A stretch of DNA of 64,000 nucleotides from Peribacillus saganii (lineage in GTDB: Bacteria > Bacillota > Bacilli > Bacillales > DSM-1321): the NCBI RefSeq assembly GCF_003429095.1, contig NZ_QVTE01000045.1, forward strand, positions 1 through 64,000, read 5' to 3'. The position numbers were made by a program, and so were the translations under genes. Position 1 is the stretch's first letter. Each line of letters opens with the position of its first letter. The notes under the pieces were generated by a model. The model saw nothing but the letters and a program-made list of their open reading frames with translations. It did not search any database and was not told where the DNA came from. Of the stretch, positions 22,611 to 31,941 are shown one piece after another.

Positions 22611-23324
22611 ATGGTTTTGTTAGGTACTTTAGTGAACGGGGCCTGTATTATTGCAGGAACTTTGCTCGGCAAGGTTTTTCATCGAATTCCCCAGAAAACA
22701 AAGGATACGGTAATGTACGGAATTGGGCTGTCGGTTATAGTGCTTGGCCTGCAAATGGGCTTTAAAAGCCAGCAGTTTTTAATTGTCATTTTAAGCCTTG
22801 TGTTTGGGGCAGTACTAGGTGAGTGGATTGATCTGGATTCGAAACTCAACTCGCTTGGGAATTGGCTTGAGCGAAAGCTGGGGGCAAATGAAGCTAATCC
22901 TGTTTCCCAGGGATTTGTTACGGCAACGTTAATTTTTGTGATAGGGGCAATGGCTATTATTGGGGCACTTGACAGCGGCATTCGAAATGACCATGACGTG
23001 TTATATACAAAGGCAATTATCGATGGATTCACCTCCATCATTCTAGCGACAACTTTAGGGATTGGAGTCCTTTTTTCCGCTGTTCCTGTCATGCTTTATC
23101 AGGGGGCGATCGCTATCTTTGCAACAAAAATCGATAAATGGGTACCCCAGGAATTAATGGATTTTTTCATAACTGAGATGACTTCCACAGGCGGGGTCAT
23201 GATTTTTGCTATTGGGCTAAATTTGATCGGCCTGACAAAGATCAGGGTTGCTAATTTACTTCCTGGCATTTTGGTCACAGGGGTGCTTGTATCGATTTTC
23301 TATTATTTTAATATCGAGCTGTAA
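22611..23324 (+). CDS. DUF554 membrane protein (YdfK family)
   Basis: This 237-residue protein is an integral membrane protein of the DUF554 family, to which B. subtilis YdfK belongs. It has about six hydrophobic segments with many Gly residues (GALDSGIRNDHDVLYTKAI in a loop, GGVMIFAIGLNLIGL near the end). The molecular function is not established. The ATG at 22611 has AAGGTG eight bases upstream; an ATG five bases earlier is out of frame. It is monocistronic and convergent with yyaC across a shared hairpin. Confidence 0.85.
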   Translation: MVLLGTLVNGACIIAGTLLGKVFHRIPQKTKDTVMYGIGLSVIVLGLQMGFKSQQFLIVILSLVFGAVLGEWIDLDSKLNSLGNWLERKLGANEANPVSQGFVTATLIFVIGAMAIIGALDSGIRNDHDVLYTKAIIDGFTSIILATTLGIGVLFSAVPVMLYQGAIAIFATKIDKWVPQELMDFFITEMTSTGGVMIFAIGLNLIGLTKIRVANLLPGILVTGVLVSIFYYFNIEL

Positions 23325-23351
23325 AGCTGGTTTGTCTCACAGAAGCACGAA

Positions 23352-23385
23352 AAAACCTTGTAAACTGAACAAGGTTTTACGGTGT
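23352..23385. terminator. Bidirectional terminator between DUF554 gene and yyaC
   Basis: AAAACCTTGT pairs with ACAAGGTTTT between two converging genes, with A-rich bases before and T-rich bases after, so it can act in both directions. Confidence 0.8.
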
Positions 23386-24009
23386 TTTTTCCTGGTCGTA
23401 AGCCCAGTTCAAATGTGAAAAAGTACGTTTTCGATGGTAGTGGGTGCTGGCAAAATAAATTCCATTTGCAATGGTTTTTGCCATTTTCAAGACCAGATTT
23501 AGCCGGGTATTTTGAAGAACCATGAATTCCATGAAACCGCTCACGTTCACGATGCCGGTAATATGGGCTTCTCCTACTTCAGGAAGCTCCTTATTTACTC
23601 CAGCCCCTGGCTTGACAGGTCCTTCTCCCACCTGGACAACTCCTACACTTTTCAGTCTGCCTAGACAGGCATCAACCCCAATGATAAAAGGGTTATCGTG
23701 CTTTTCGTTTATTTCATTCAGCTTTTCCTGGAGGTTTACTGCATGAATAGGATCTTCCAGTGTTCCATACACATGGAAGTGGGAAGAGATTTTTTCGTGC
23801 AATAAAGTTCCAACCAATGGGCCAAGAGAGTCCCCGGTCGAACGGTCTGTTCCGATGCATACAATTACAACAGGCTGAAGATGGCCAGCAGGAAGCAATG
23901 AAATCAAACCCTGGGATATTTTTCTTGATGCATCGACATCTTCATACAGAATCCGGTTTACTTTTTCTTTGTCCTCAAAAAAGCGGGGTCTCAGGTTCAT
24001 TGTTTCCAC
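23377..24009 (-). CDS. yyaC: Sporulation protein YyaC (GPR-like protease fold)
   Basis: This 210-residue protein belongs to the DUF1256/YyaC family, related in fold to the germination protease GPR. It has VVIVCIGTDRSTGDSLGPLV near residue 50, FIIGVDACLGRLKSVG near residue 105, and KPGAGVNKELPEVGEAHITG. The precise role is not established; it is a sporulation gene in B. subtilis. GAGGAGTGG precedes the ATG. It is the only minus-strand gene in this stretch, so it runs against the replication fork. Confidence 0.93.
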   Translation of the reverse strand: METMNLRPRFFEDKEKVNRILYEDVDASRKISQGLISLLPAGHLQPVVIVCIGTDRSTGDSLGPLVGTLLHEKISSHFHVYGTLEDPIHAVNLQEKLNEINEKHDNPFIIGVDACLGRLKSVGVVQVGEGPVKPGAGVNKELPEVGEAHITGIVNVSGFMEFMVLQNTRLNLVLKMAKTIANGIYFASTHYHRKRTFSHLNWAYDQEKTP

Positions 24010-24411
24010 TCCTCTGTAATAGTACTATAAGTATACGGATAAATAGGGGAATGTATACATACAGCGTGGTAATAGATTTGAAGCTGCTCATTTTCTATTT
24101 AAATAATGGGGGAGACGAAGATCGTTGGACTTGTCAACCAGCACATAATCTTTTATAGTACTTAGCAAATAAGATTACAGTTATGAACTAAGGATAAGTA
24201 ATCGGTTTTCCGGGAATTCTTCTCTTCGGCTGATTTAGAGTTACTCAGTAAGCAAGCCTGGAATAGAGAGTCTTATTTAAAAACCACTACCGATGGAAGT
24301 TTTATATATAGTGGAATAAATCCATTTTCATAATGGTTATACCTATATACCCAAAGTATTTCGTGTGAAAAACCACATCTCATAAAAATGCAGTGAAAGA
24401 AGGTAACGTTT
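24010..24411. other. yyaC-mscS divergent intergenic region
   Basis: About 400 AT-rich bases lie between divergent genes and must hold both promoters. I could not identify either promoter with confidence, and I see no small gene. Confidence 0.35.
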
Positions 24412-25308
24412 TTGGGGTATTCAGAAAGGTTCTTTCAGGGATTCACAGAAAAAATAACAAATGAAGAAACATGGCTTACTTTTGGAGAAGCTGTCTTTAA
24501 GATTATTATTATTTTGATTCTTTCAGGTATCGTTATAAGGTTGGGGAAATCAGCAATCCGGAAATTCTTCCTGGTAAGGTCGCGAAGCCCGCTAAGAATT
24601 TCCGAGCGCAGAGAGGCGACTCTTTCAAAGCTCCTGCAAAATGTACTGACATATGTTGTTTTTTTTATATCTTTAATGATGATTCTTCAGGCAATGACTA
24701 TTGATGTAAAGGCACTTCTTGCAGGTGCGGGGATCGTTGGCCTTGCTGTTGGTTTCGGTGCACAGAGCCTAGTGAAGGATGTTATTACTGGATTTTTCAT
24801 CATATTGGAGGATCAGTTCTCAGTCGGGGATTATATCCGTATTGGCCAATTTGAAGGAGATGTAATGGAAATTGGGCTGCGGACAACAAAGATTAAAAGC
24901 TTCACAGGAGAACTTCATGTGATTCCAAATGGAAATATTATGGAAGTTACTAATTTTTCTATTCATAATAGTGTAGCGGTTGTGGATATCAGCATTGCCT
25001 ATGATGGCAATATTGAATTGGCCGAAACCGTTATCAGGGACCTTCTTCAAAAACTTCCCGCTGACTATGAAGATCTGGTGAAGCCTCCTGAATTGCTGGG
25101 AGTACAGAATATTGGCCCGGCAGAAGTGGTTATGCGTGTTGTTGCAGAAACAAAACCGATGCGTCACTTTTTTATTGGGAGGGTCCTGAGAAGAGAAATT
25201 AAAGAATGTCTCGATGAACATGGCATTGAAATTCCAGTACCGCGCATGGTCATGTATAACCGCTCAGAAGCGAATGGAAAACAAAACAAACTAAATCAGC
25301 CTGAGTAA
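24412..25308 (+). CDS. Small-conductance mechanosensitive channel (MscS family)
   Basis: The protein is a 298-residue MscS-type channel that would release solutes on hypo-osmotic shock. It has membrane segments at about 25-45 and 78-100. The pore-lining TM3 is rich in Gly and Ala (LAGAGIVGLAVGFGAQSLVKD), followed by the beta-domain signature GDYIRIG and HVIPNGNI. The start is a TTG with GAAGGTAA upstream. It is followed after 14 bases by yyzM, so the two are probably one operon. Confidence 0.92.
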   Translation: MGYSERFFQGFTEKITNEETWLTFGEAVFKIIIILILSGIVIRLGKSAIRKFFLVRSRSPLRISERREATLSKLLQNVLTYVVFFISLMMILQAMTIDVKALLAGAGIVGLAVGFGAQSLVKDVITGFFIILEDQFSVGDYIRIGQFEGDVMEIGLRTTKIKSFTGELHVIPNGNIMEVTNFSIHNSVAVVDISIAYDGNIELAETVIRDLLQKLPADYEDLVKPPELLGVQNIGPAEVVMRVVAETKPMRHFFIGRVLRREIKECLDEHGIEIPVPRMVMYNRSEANGKQNKLNQPE

Positions 25309-25322
25309 AGGAGGACAAGAGC

Positions 25323-25520
25323 TTGGAAGGAAAGGAATTTGGGATAAATGACGTTGTAGAAATGAAAAAGCAGCATCCATGCGGAATTAATCGATGGAAA
25401 ATTATTCGCCTAGGCATGGACATCCGCATTAAATGTGAAGGGTGCGGACATAGCGTGATGCTGCCTAGACGGGAATTTACAAGAAAAATGAAAAAGGTGA
25501 TTGAGAAGCATGAGGAATAG
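25323..25520 (+). CDS. yyzM: DUF951 protein YyzM
   Basis: This 65-residue protein belongs to DUF951, with the conserved KKQHPCGINRWKIIRLGMD and a CEGCGH pair that could bind zinc with the earlier cysteine. It ends with a basic helix. Function is unknown. The start is TTG with AAAGGAGGAC upstream. The same small gene lies between mscS and yyaE or ychF in many Bacillaceae. Confidence 0.88.
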   Translation: MEGKEFGINDVVEMKKQHPCGINRWKIIRLGMDIRIKCEGCGHSVMLPRREFTRKMKKVIEKHEE

Positions 25521-25533
25521 CATGCTTCTTTTT
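25505..25533 (+). terminator. Terminator after yyzM
   Basis: GAAGCATG pairs with CATGCTTC around the yyzM stop codon and is followed by TTTTTATA. Confidence 0.75.
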
Positions 25534-25610
25534 ATATACAGAATGTTTTTCAAAAAACGTATATAATAGAATGATAGTTTTTTTATAAAGAGATGGGAGA
25601 TGTACCATAA

Positions 25611-27623
25611 ATGGCGCAGATAGCAAAATCCTCCTGTCCGTTGAATTGCTGGGACTGCTGCGGCTTTTCTGTCTCTATTGAGGATGGAAAGATTACAAGT
25701 ATCGATGGTGATAAAGACCATCCCATTACCCAGGGAAAAATTTGCGGACGAGGCAGAACATTAGTGGATAAAACAAATTCGTCTAAACGCCTCCTTTACC
25801 CATTAAAACGTGTGGACGGAAAATTTCTAAGGGTTTCGTGGCAACAGGCATTAGATGAAATTGCAGCTAAAATGGCTGAATTAAAATATAAGTACGGCTC
25901 ATCATCAATCTTGCATAGCCATGATTATGCAAACAGCGGTTTACTAAAGAATCTTGACCAGCGGTTTTTTAATTGCTTTGGCGGTGTAACCGAAGTAACT
26001 GGAAGCATTTGCTGGGGGTCAGGCATTGAGGCTCAAAAATGGGATTTTGGCAATTCACATAGCCATGCCCCGGAAGATTTGTTAAATAGCCGCCATATAG
26101 TAATCTGGGGACGGAATGTAGCGAGAACCAATCTTCACTTATTTCAGCGTCTTCAACAAGCAAAGAAAAAAGGGATACCGATTACGGTTATAGACCCAAT
26201 TTATAATGCTACTGCAAAAATTGCTAATCAACATTTCTCTATAAAACCTGGAATGGATGGGCTGCTAGCAGCGGGTGTAATCAAAGAAATCGTGGAGCAA
26301 GGATTGCAGGATAGCCAGTTTATTCAAAACCATTCAGCTGGATTTGAAGATTTACAGTCCCTAATAGAATCCATTTCATTTGAAGAAATTTGTGAAAAAG
26401 CTGAAGTTTCAAGGGAAATCATTACTTATTTGGCACAGGTATATGCGGGCGGGCCTGTTTCCACTTTTATAGGACTTGGCATGCAGCGCTACAGCAACGG
26501 CGGAAATACCATCCGTTTAATTGATGCACTAGTGGCGATTAGCGGCAATATCGGGATTCCGGGCGGAGGAGCTAATTTCGGAAAGCTTCAGGTTGGCCAA
26601 TCCTTTGACATCGGAGCATTAGCGTTGCCAGAAAGGAAAAAGGAAAGCCGTCAATTTACAATGATGAAACAAGCGGAAGGGATTTTGAATGCTAAAAATC
26701 CAGGGATCAAAATGGTCTTTGTAACCTGCGGCAATCCAGCCTTGCAGGTGCCTGATTCCAATCACGTAGAAAAGGCGTTCCGATCGGCTGAAACGGTCGT
26801 TGTTATTGATCATTTTTTAACCGACACAGCTCTTCTGGCTGATTATGTGCTTCCATCTACCACAGTTTTTGAAGAAGAAGATATCTATTATTCATCAATG
26901 GATCATCATTATGTAAATTATGGACCGAAGCTAGTGGACGCGCCAGGAGAAACAAAATCGGATCTATGGGTTTGGACGGAGCTCGCTGAAAGGTTAGGGT
27001 TCGGGGAAGCTTTCCATTTTACCCGCCAGGAATTCATTGCTATGGGGCTAAAGCCTTTAGCGTCATTAGGGATTACCTATGAATCACTAAAGGAAGCTAA
27101 CCATAAAGAACTTCCTGTGAAAAAGGTGCCATGGCAAAACAAACAATTTCAAACGCCAAGCGGCAAATATGAATTTACATCCCAGCTTGGCCAAATAAAG
27201 GGATATGAAAGTAAGCTTGCTTTAACATTGCCAGCTGAATCAAAATGGACAAATCCATATCAGGCTAAAAAGTATCCTTATTCCTTGCTAACTATCCATC
27301 CGCTTAGGTCAAATCATTCTCAGCATTACGACTTAATTCAAGGGCTTGGCAGGCTCAAGGTTGAAATCAGCCCGGATCTTTCTGAGAATCTGCAAATTTC
27401 GGAGGGAGATCTTGTCCGGGTTTGGAATGAGCGGGGGGAAGTCAATGGGTTCGCCGCTGTAATGAAAGCAGCTCACCCAGGGACAATTAATATTGATGAG
27501 GGAATCTGGAAAAAGTTTGGCGGAAGCATTAACGTCCTGACATCTGATCGGGAATCTGATAACGGAATGGGCAGCACGGTTTATGATTGCTTGGTCAATA
27601 TCGAAAAGATTACGCAGTTGTGA
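25611..27623 (+). CDS. yyaE: Molybdopterin oxidoreductase YyaE
   Basis: This 670-residue protein is a member of the DMSO-reductase family of molybdopterin oxidoreductases. The N-terminus has an iron-sulfur cysteine cluster CPLNCWDCCG with a fourth Cys in GKICGRG. The MGD-binding core follows (HIVIWGRNVARTN, GANFGKLQVG), and a molydopterin dinucleotide-binding C-terminal domain begins near residue 560. There is no Tat or Sec signal, so it is cytoplasmic. The natural substrate is unknown. A good ribosome site (GGGAGATG) precedes the ATG. Confidence 0.9.
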   Translation: MAQIAKSSCPLNCWDCCGFSVSIEDGKITSIDGDKDHPITQGKICGRGRTLVDKTNSSKRLLYPLKRVDGKFLRVSWQQALDEIAAKMAELKYKYGSSSILHSHDYANSGLLKNLDQRFFNCFGGVTEVTGSICWGSGIEAQKWDFGNSHSHAPEDLLNSRHIVIWGRNVARTNLHLFQRLQQAKKKGIPITVIDPIYNATAKIANQHFSIKPGMDGLLAAGVIKEIVEQGLQDSQFIQNHSAGFEDLQSLIESISFEEICEKAEVSREIITYLAQVYAGGPVSTFIGLGMQRYSNGGNTIRLIDALVAISGNIGIPGGGANFGKLQVGQSFDIGALALPERKKESRQFTMMKQAEGILNAKNPGIKMVFVTCGNPALQVPDSNHVEKAFRSAETVVVIDHFLTDTALLADYVLPSTTVFEEEDIYYSSMDHHYVNYGPKLVDAPGETKSDLWVWTELAERLGFGEAFHFTRQEFIAMGLKPLASLGITYESLKEANHKELPVKKVPWQNKQFQTPSGKYEFTSQLGQIKGYESKLALTLPAESKWTNPYQAKKYPYSLLTIHPLRSNHSQHYDLIQGLGRLKVEISPDLSENLQISEGDLVRVWNERGEVNGFAAVMKAAHPGTINIDEGIWKKFGGSINVLTSDRESDNGMGSTVYDCLVNIEKITQL

Positions 27624-27777
27624 TAATTACCATATCGCCCCAGATGCTTGTATTTTTTACATTCAATCTCTATAATTGTGAAAGGTTCATAGAAACTCGA
27701 AATGGTACCGTCCTATAGTATAAAAGTAGGGCTTTTAAACAATAGATTGCCGAATTTCAAGAGGAGTGAAAGTAAAA

Positions 27778-28878
27778 ATGGCTTTAACAGCAGGTATTGT
27801 CGGTTTGCCGAATGTCGGGAAGTCGACTTTGTTTAATGCAATTACCCAGGCTGGCGCTGAGTCCGCCAACTATCCATTCTGTACGATCGACCCGAATGTA
27901 GGAATTGTTGAAGTTCCCGACCATCGTTTGCAAAAGCTGACAGAACTAGTTCAGCCAAAAAAAACGGTTCCAACTGCCTTTGAGTTTACCGATATTGCCG
28001 GTATCGTTAAAGGAGCTAGCCAGGGAGAAGGTCTTGGAAACAAGTTCTTATCTCATATTCGCCAAGTTGATGCAATTTGCCAGGTTGTTCGCTGTTTTGC
28101 TGATGAAAATATCACTCATGTCTCCGGAAAAGTAGATCCAATCGATGATATTGAAGTCATAAATCTCGAACTGATTCTTGCTGACCTGGAATCTGTTAAT
28201 AAGCGTATTGAACGCGTTGGAAAAATGGCCAAGCAAAAAGACAAGGATGCCATGTTCGAACATGAAGTGCTTGTAGCTATAAAGGAAGCGCTGGAAAGTG
28301 AGAAGCCAGCACGCACCGTAGAAGTTTCCGATGAGCAGCAACGGATTGTTAAAGGTTTGCATTTGCTGACAGCGAAGCCGATGTTATATGTAGCAAATGT
28401 TAGTGAAGATGAGGTCGCTAATGCAGACGATAATGAATATGTTCAAAAAGTCCGTGAGTACGCGGCTAACGAAAACGCTGAAGTAATTGTTATTTGTGCA
28501 AAAATCGAAGAAGAAATTGCTGAGCTTGAAGGAGAAGAAAAAGAAATGTTCTTATCCGAGCTCGGCATTGAAGAGTCCGGATTGGATCAATTAATCCGAG
28601 CTTCTTATAGCTTACTTGGCCTGGCAACGTATTTTACAGCAGGAGTTCAGGAAGTTCGTGCCTGGACATTCAGACGCGGTATTAAAGCACCACAATGTGC
28701 AGGAATTATTCACTCTGACTTTGAGCGCGGCTTTATCCGAGCAGAAACTGTTGCTTATGATGATCTGTTGGCTGCCGGAAGCCATACTGCTGCAAAAGAA
28801 GCAGGAAAAGTCCGTTTAGAAGGTAAAGACTATGTTGTTCAAGACGGAGATGTTATCCATTTCCGCTTTAATGTATAA
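27778..28878 (+). CDS. ychF: Redox-regulated ATPase YchF
   Basis: YchF is an Obg-family P-loop protein that prefers ATP over GTP and associates with ribosomes. The 366-residue protein has G1 [14 protein letters not shown]3 [20 protein letters not shown], the divergent G4 region YVANVSED typical of YchF, and a C-terminal TGS domain ([20 protein letters not shown]). I placed the start at the ATG at 27778 (MALTAGIVG) because GAGGAGTG lies before it. The frame extends four codons upstream. Confidence 0.96.
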   Translation: MALTAGIVGLPNVGKSTLFNAITQAGAESANYPFCTIDPNVGIVEVPDHRLQKLTELVQPKKTVPTAFEFTDIAGIVKGASQGEGLGNKFLSHIRQVDAICQVVRCFADENITHVSGKVDPIDDIEVINLELILADLESVNKRIERVGKMAKQKDKDAMFEHEVLVAIKEALESEKPARTVEVSDEQQRIVKGLHLLTAKPMLYVANVSEDEVANADDNEYVQKVREYAANENAEVIVICAKIEEEIAELEGEEKEMFLSELGIEESGLDQLIRASYSLLGLATYFTAGVQEVRAWTFRRGIKAPQCAGIIHSDFERGFIRAETVAYDDLLAAGSHTAAKEAGKVRLEGKDYVVQDGDVIHFRFNV

Positions 28879-29095
28879 GAAAAGCGGAAGCGCCCTGGTC
28901 AGTCCCGACAAGCATAAGACAAGCACTGACAGAAGGCGCTTTTTGCCTTCCGAAGTGATTGGCTTATGACCTCGAGGGGCTGGGCGCTGAAGCTGGACAT
29001 AAAGAAAAGCGGAAGCGCCCTGGCAGAGGAAGAACGGCTAAAGGTCGCCACTAGCACATCCTGTGCGTCGGGGCTTTATTTTTCTGCGAAAAAAA
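28879..29095. repeat. Dispersed intergenic repeat, copy 4 (full pair)
   Basis: Starting at the ychF stop codon, AAAAGCGGAAGCGCCCTGG is followed by a hairpin (GAAGGCGCTTTTTGCCTTC) and then by GGCTTATGACCTCGAGGGGC and GGGCGCTGAAGCTGGACATA. A second partial copy follows at once (AAGCGGAAGCGCCCTGG again) and ends CTGTGCGTCGGGGCTTTATT. AGCGCCC and GGGCGCT can pair across the whole unit. This is the most complete copy in the window. Confidence 0.8.
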
Positions 29096-29122
29096 GTTAT
29101 TTTAATCTTGTAAAGAAAAACG

Positions 29123-29153
29123 CTCTGCAGAAATTTTTCTGCAGAGATTTTTA
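29123..29153 (+). terminator. Terminator downstream of ychF and repeat
   Basis: CTCTGCAGAAA pairs with TTTCTGCAGAG and is followed by ATTTTTATT. Confidence 0.8.
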
Positions 29154-29305
29154 TTGATATATTTTCTTTTTATAGAATCACACTTTTAGTCTGGATTTCG
29201 CAGCTGCCCTATGTTGCAGATCTTTTGCTTTAAAAGAAATGCCTGAATCTCATTGCAATGTCCAGAAAGCTATGATATAATTTCGTATTGTGAGTAATTA
29301 AGATA

Positions 29306-29345
29306 ATTGCTCCTTGCCCCAATGGGGCCGCTTAGACCAAAAGGA
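29306..29345 (+). promoter_or_regulatory. Candidate S6:S18 leader motif of rpsF
   Basis: Just upstream of rpsF, GCCCC-AAT-GGGGC forms a hairpin directly followed by CCG. A CCG-containing stem in this location is the known binding motif of the S6:S18 complex in rpsF leaders, which mediates autoregulation. I infer this from position and motif only. Confidence 0.5.
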
Positions 29346-29355
29346 GGTGACAGTG

Positions 29356-29643
29356 ATGAGAAAATACGAAGTTATGTATATCATCCGTCCAAACATTGAG
29401 GAAGACGCAAAGAAAGCTCTAGTTGAGCGTTTCAACACAATTCTTTCTGATAATGGCGCGGAAGTTAACGAATCAAAAGAATGGGGTAAACGCCGTCTTG
29501 CTTACGAAATCAATGATTTCCGTGACGGTTACTACATGCTTTTAAAAGTTAACGCTGAGGCTGCTGCGGTTCAAGAATTCGACCGTCTTGCAAAAATTAA
29601 CGAAGACATTATCCGTCATATCGTAGTTAAAGAAGAAGAATAA
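29356..29643 (+). CDS. rpsF: 30S ribosomal protein S6
   Basis: S6 binds S18 on the platform of the small subunit. The 95-residue protein begins [13 protein letters not shown] and contains the conserved [19 protein letters not shown] chose the ATG at 29356, preceded by AAAGGAGGTGA; the open frame continues 42 bases upstream through the leader. It is the first gene of the rpsF-ssb-rpsR operon. Confidence 0.98.
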   Translation: MRKYEVMYIIRPNIEEDAKKALVERFNTILSDNGAEVNESKEWGKRRLAYEINDFRDGYYMLLKVNAEAAAVQEFDRLAKINEDIIRHIVVKEEE

Positions 29644-29670
29644 TTCCATATAAATAAAAAATTCCGAAAT

Positions 29671-29686
29671 TGTTTCACATGAAACA
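29671..29686. promoter_or_regulatory. parS-like site between rpsF and ssb
   Basis: TGTTTCACATGAAACA differs from the parS consensus TGTTTCACGTGAAACA by one central base (CACATG in place of CACGTG). Because the centre matters for Spo0J recognition, it may be weakened. Confidence 0.45.
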
Positions 29687-29710
29687 ACCTTTGGAAGGGA
29701 GTTGATTCTG

Positions 29711-30217
29711 ATGATGAATCGCGTTATTTTGGTAGGGCGCTTAACAAAGGATCCTGAATTGCGATACACACCAAATGGAGTGCCTGTTGCCACGTTTACT
29801 TTAGCTGTAAACCGTGCGTTTACGAATCAGCAGGGAGAGCGGGAAGCAGACTTTATCAATTGTGTTGTTTGGCGTAAACCGGCAGAGAATGTTGCCAACT
29901 ACTTGAAAAAAGGAAGTTTGGCCGGCGTGGATGGACGAGTCCAGACACGCAACTATGAAGGACAAGACGGCAAACGTGTGTATGTGACAGAGATTCTGGC
30001 TGAAAGCGTTCAGTTCCTTGAGCCGAGAAGCAGTTCTGCAGGTGAAAGAAATGAAGGCGGTCCTTATGGAAATCAGCCGCAGCGTAATAATGATTTTTCA
30101 TATGGACAACAGAATCAGAATCAACGAAACAACAACAACTATACTCGTGTAGATGATGATCCATTTGCTAATGACGGTAAAACTATCGACATTTCAGATG
30201 ACGATTTGCCATTCTAA
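29711..30217 (+). CDS. ssbA: Single-stranded DNA-binding protein SsbA
   Basis: SsbA coats single-stranded DNA during replication and recombination. The 168-residue protein has the OB-fold domain (residues 1-105; [37 protein letters not shown]). A low-complexity linker rich in Gln, Asn and Gly follows, then the acidic partner-binding tip DISDDDLPF. Two adjacent ATG codons occur; the first is taken, by comparison with B. subtilis. It lies between the genes for S6 and S18, the conserved order. Confidence 0.97.
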   Translation: MMNRVILVGRLTKDPELRYTPNGVPVATFTLAVNRAFTNQQGEREADFINCVVWRKPAENVANYLKKGSLAGVDGRVQTRNYEGQDGKRVYVTEILAESVQFLEPRSSSAGERNEGGPYGNQPQRNNDFSYGQQNQNQRNNNNYTRVDDDPFANDGKTIDISDDDLPF

Positions 30218-30251
30218 CGACGAAATAAGGCCTTGAATATATGATAATTAA

Positions 30252-30509
<258 letters not shown>

Positions 30510-30520
30510 TAAATAACAAA

Positions 30521-30551
30521 GAAGCGGGAACTCATTCCTGCTTCTTTTTTT
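30521..30551 (+). terminator. Terminator after rpsR
   Basis: GAAGCGGGAA pairs with TTCCTGCTTC (one G-U pair) and is followed by seven T residues. Confidence 0.88.
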
Positions 30552-30595
30552 ATTGCTATTAGAAATTATAAAATTTTCGAGTTGTAAATAACAAA

Positions 30596-30870
30596 AGCAG
30601 TGGGTCTATCTCGTGTTCCAGCACCCAGCTACTTTTTTTACGGTGTAAAATAAAGCACCGACGCACAGGACGTGCTACTGCAGCACCACCACAGAGCAAG
30701 ATAGGCTTCGAGCCATATATCGCATGAAACAAGATAAAAGCTTTGTGAGGAAGAGGAGAACTTAGCCTTAGTTCCTCTAACCAGGGCGATTCCGCCTTTG
30801 TTCTATCCAGGTTCTTCTTCTAAATAGAAAACACAGACTTCGTGAGTCACCTGATAAACGCTCTGATGAA
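30596..30870 (+). repeat. Dispersed intergenic repeat, copy 5
   Basis: The segment contains TTCCAGCACCCAGCTACTTT, TAAAATAAAGCACCGACGC and ACAGGACGTGCTACTGCAG, matching the arm at 14.3 kb. The remainder (AGAGCAAGATAGGCTTCGAG onward) has no clear match. A strong hairpin with T-run follows at about 30881-30918 (AAAAAAAGCAC with GTGCTTTTTTT). Confidence 0.65.
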
Positions 30871-31395
30871 ATATTCCGCGAAAAAAAGCACAAACCGAAT
30901 GGCTCGTGCTTTTTTTCGTCCCACATAGAGCGGGATTCAGGGGGAATTTACTAAATCGCAGTGAAAGAATCTAGCGCTGAGTATATCGGTTCAGTGCCGT
31001 CGTTCCTATCACCCGATCAGCAAACCTTCCATTCAAGGCATCCAATACGGACCTTGAAGTCGCTGTTAAACAATTCATTGCTTACCAGTCCCTTCTGTAC
31101 TGTATTGTTAACCCTTGGACCATCTATTTACCCCCCATATTAAGTAATAAAACCTTTTACTCATATTTTTACGGGGATTAAAGTTATCTTATTTTGTTCT
31201 CCTGTGATAAGATAGTAACCAAAAAAAGCGGGTCACAAATGCATTGAAAGAGAGCGGTAAGTTTGAAAGATAAGGGTAATAATAGGTAGAATGTATATAG
31301 GTCCTTTCTGTTACCTTAAAATTTTGAGGGTTTTAACCTAGCCGTATTAATGGGCTTTCATTTTATAGATAATAGCTTGTTTTTCGGGCAGGGAT
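30870..31395. other. Gene-free stretch before the yybS remnant
   Basis: Apart from the terminator-like hairpin at 30881-30918 nothing is recognisable here. The N-terminal two thirds of yybS would be expected in this place but is absent, so a deletion of several hundred bases has probably occurred. Confidence 0.45.
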
Positions 31396-31885
31396 ATGAA
31401 GAATCAGAAAAAAATTAGCATCCTTGGGCGAGTGCCTGGTGCGGAGGACAGGGAACGATTTTTTAGTGATGAACTCGTTGCTTCACAGCCTTTGGTTATC
31501 CTTTTTTTATTGATGTCCCTCCTGATATTATCCGCAGCTCGTCCGAGAGTAAAAAGATTCACAGATGAAAGGCTTCCGCGGTTTTTTGTAAAAGAACTTA
31601 GATTCCCTGGCAGCTTTTTATGGTATTATTTAATTGTAATGATTATTTCTTTTTATTCTAGGACTGCTGAAGCTGGCAGCCTTTATACTGTGCTGTCATT
31701 TTTCTTGTTTGTACTGCAATTTTTTGTTGCTTCAGGGATTTTCTTTCACGGACAATAATGGGTGGCTAAATGCAGCGCCAATGCTGGCGGTTGCTTTATC
31801 GTTCGTCCTTCCAGGGTACTATCGATAATCAGGATTTTTGGGAATTATAAACCGTGGATTCCCAAGCAGGAGCAAATGCAGAGAA
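31396..31885 (+). pseudogene. yybS: yybS remnant (DUF2232), truncated and frameshifted
   Basis: The first frame (31396-31758, 120 codons) carries ELRFPGSFLWYYLIVMI, typical of the C-terminal third of YybS, a multi-spanning membrane protein normally just over 300 residues long. Reading then continues in another frame as GFSFTDNNGWLNAAPMLAVA and, past a stop, as FLGIINRGFPSRS. That resembles the YybS ending RILGIIDLGFPLR. The N-terminal portion is missing. The position between rpsR and gdpP is the normal yybS locus. The gene therefore appears dead; a sequencing error alone would not explain the missing front part. Confidence 0.8.
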
Positions 31886-31941
31886 GATAGCTGGCTTATA
31901 GCCGGACATTACTTTTAACAGGCGCTTTAGGAGCTGAAAAT

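Noticed and set aside
30961-31143. 60-codon plus-strand frame upstream of the yybS remnant
   Set aside because: It has no ribosome site and no protein-like pattern, and it does not resemble the missing YybS N-terminus.
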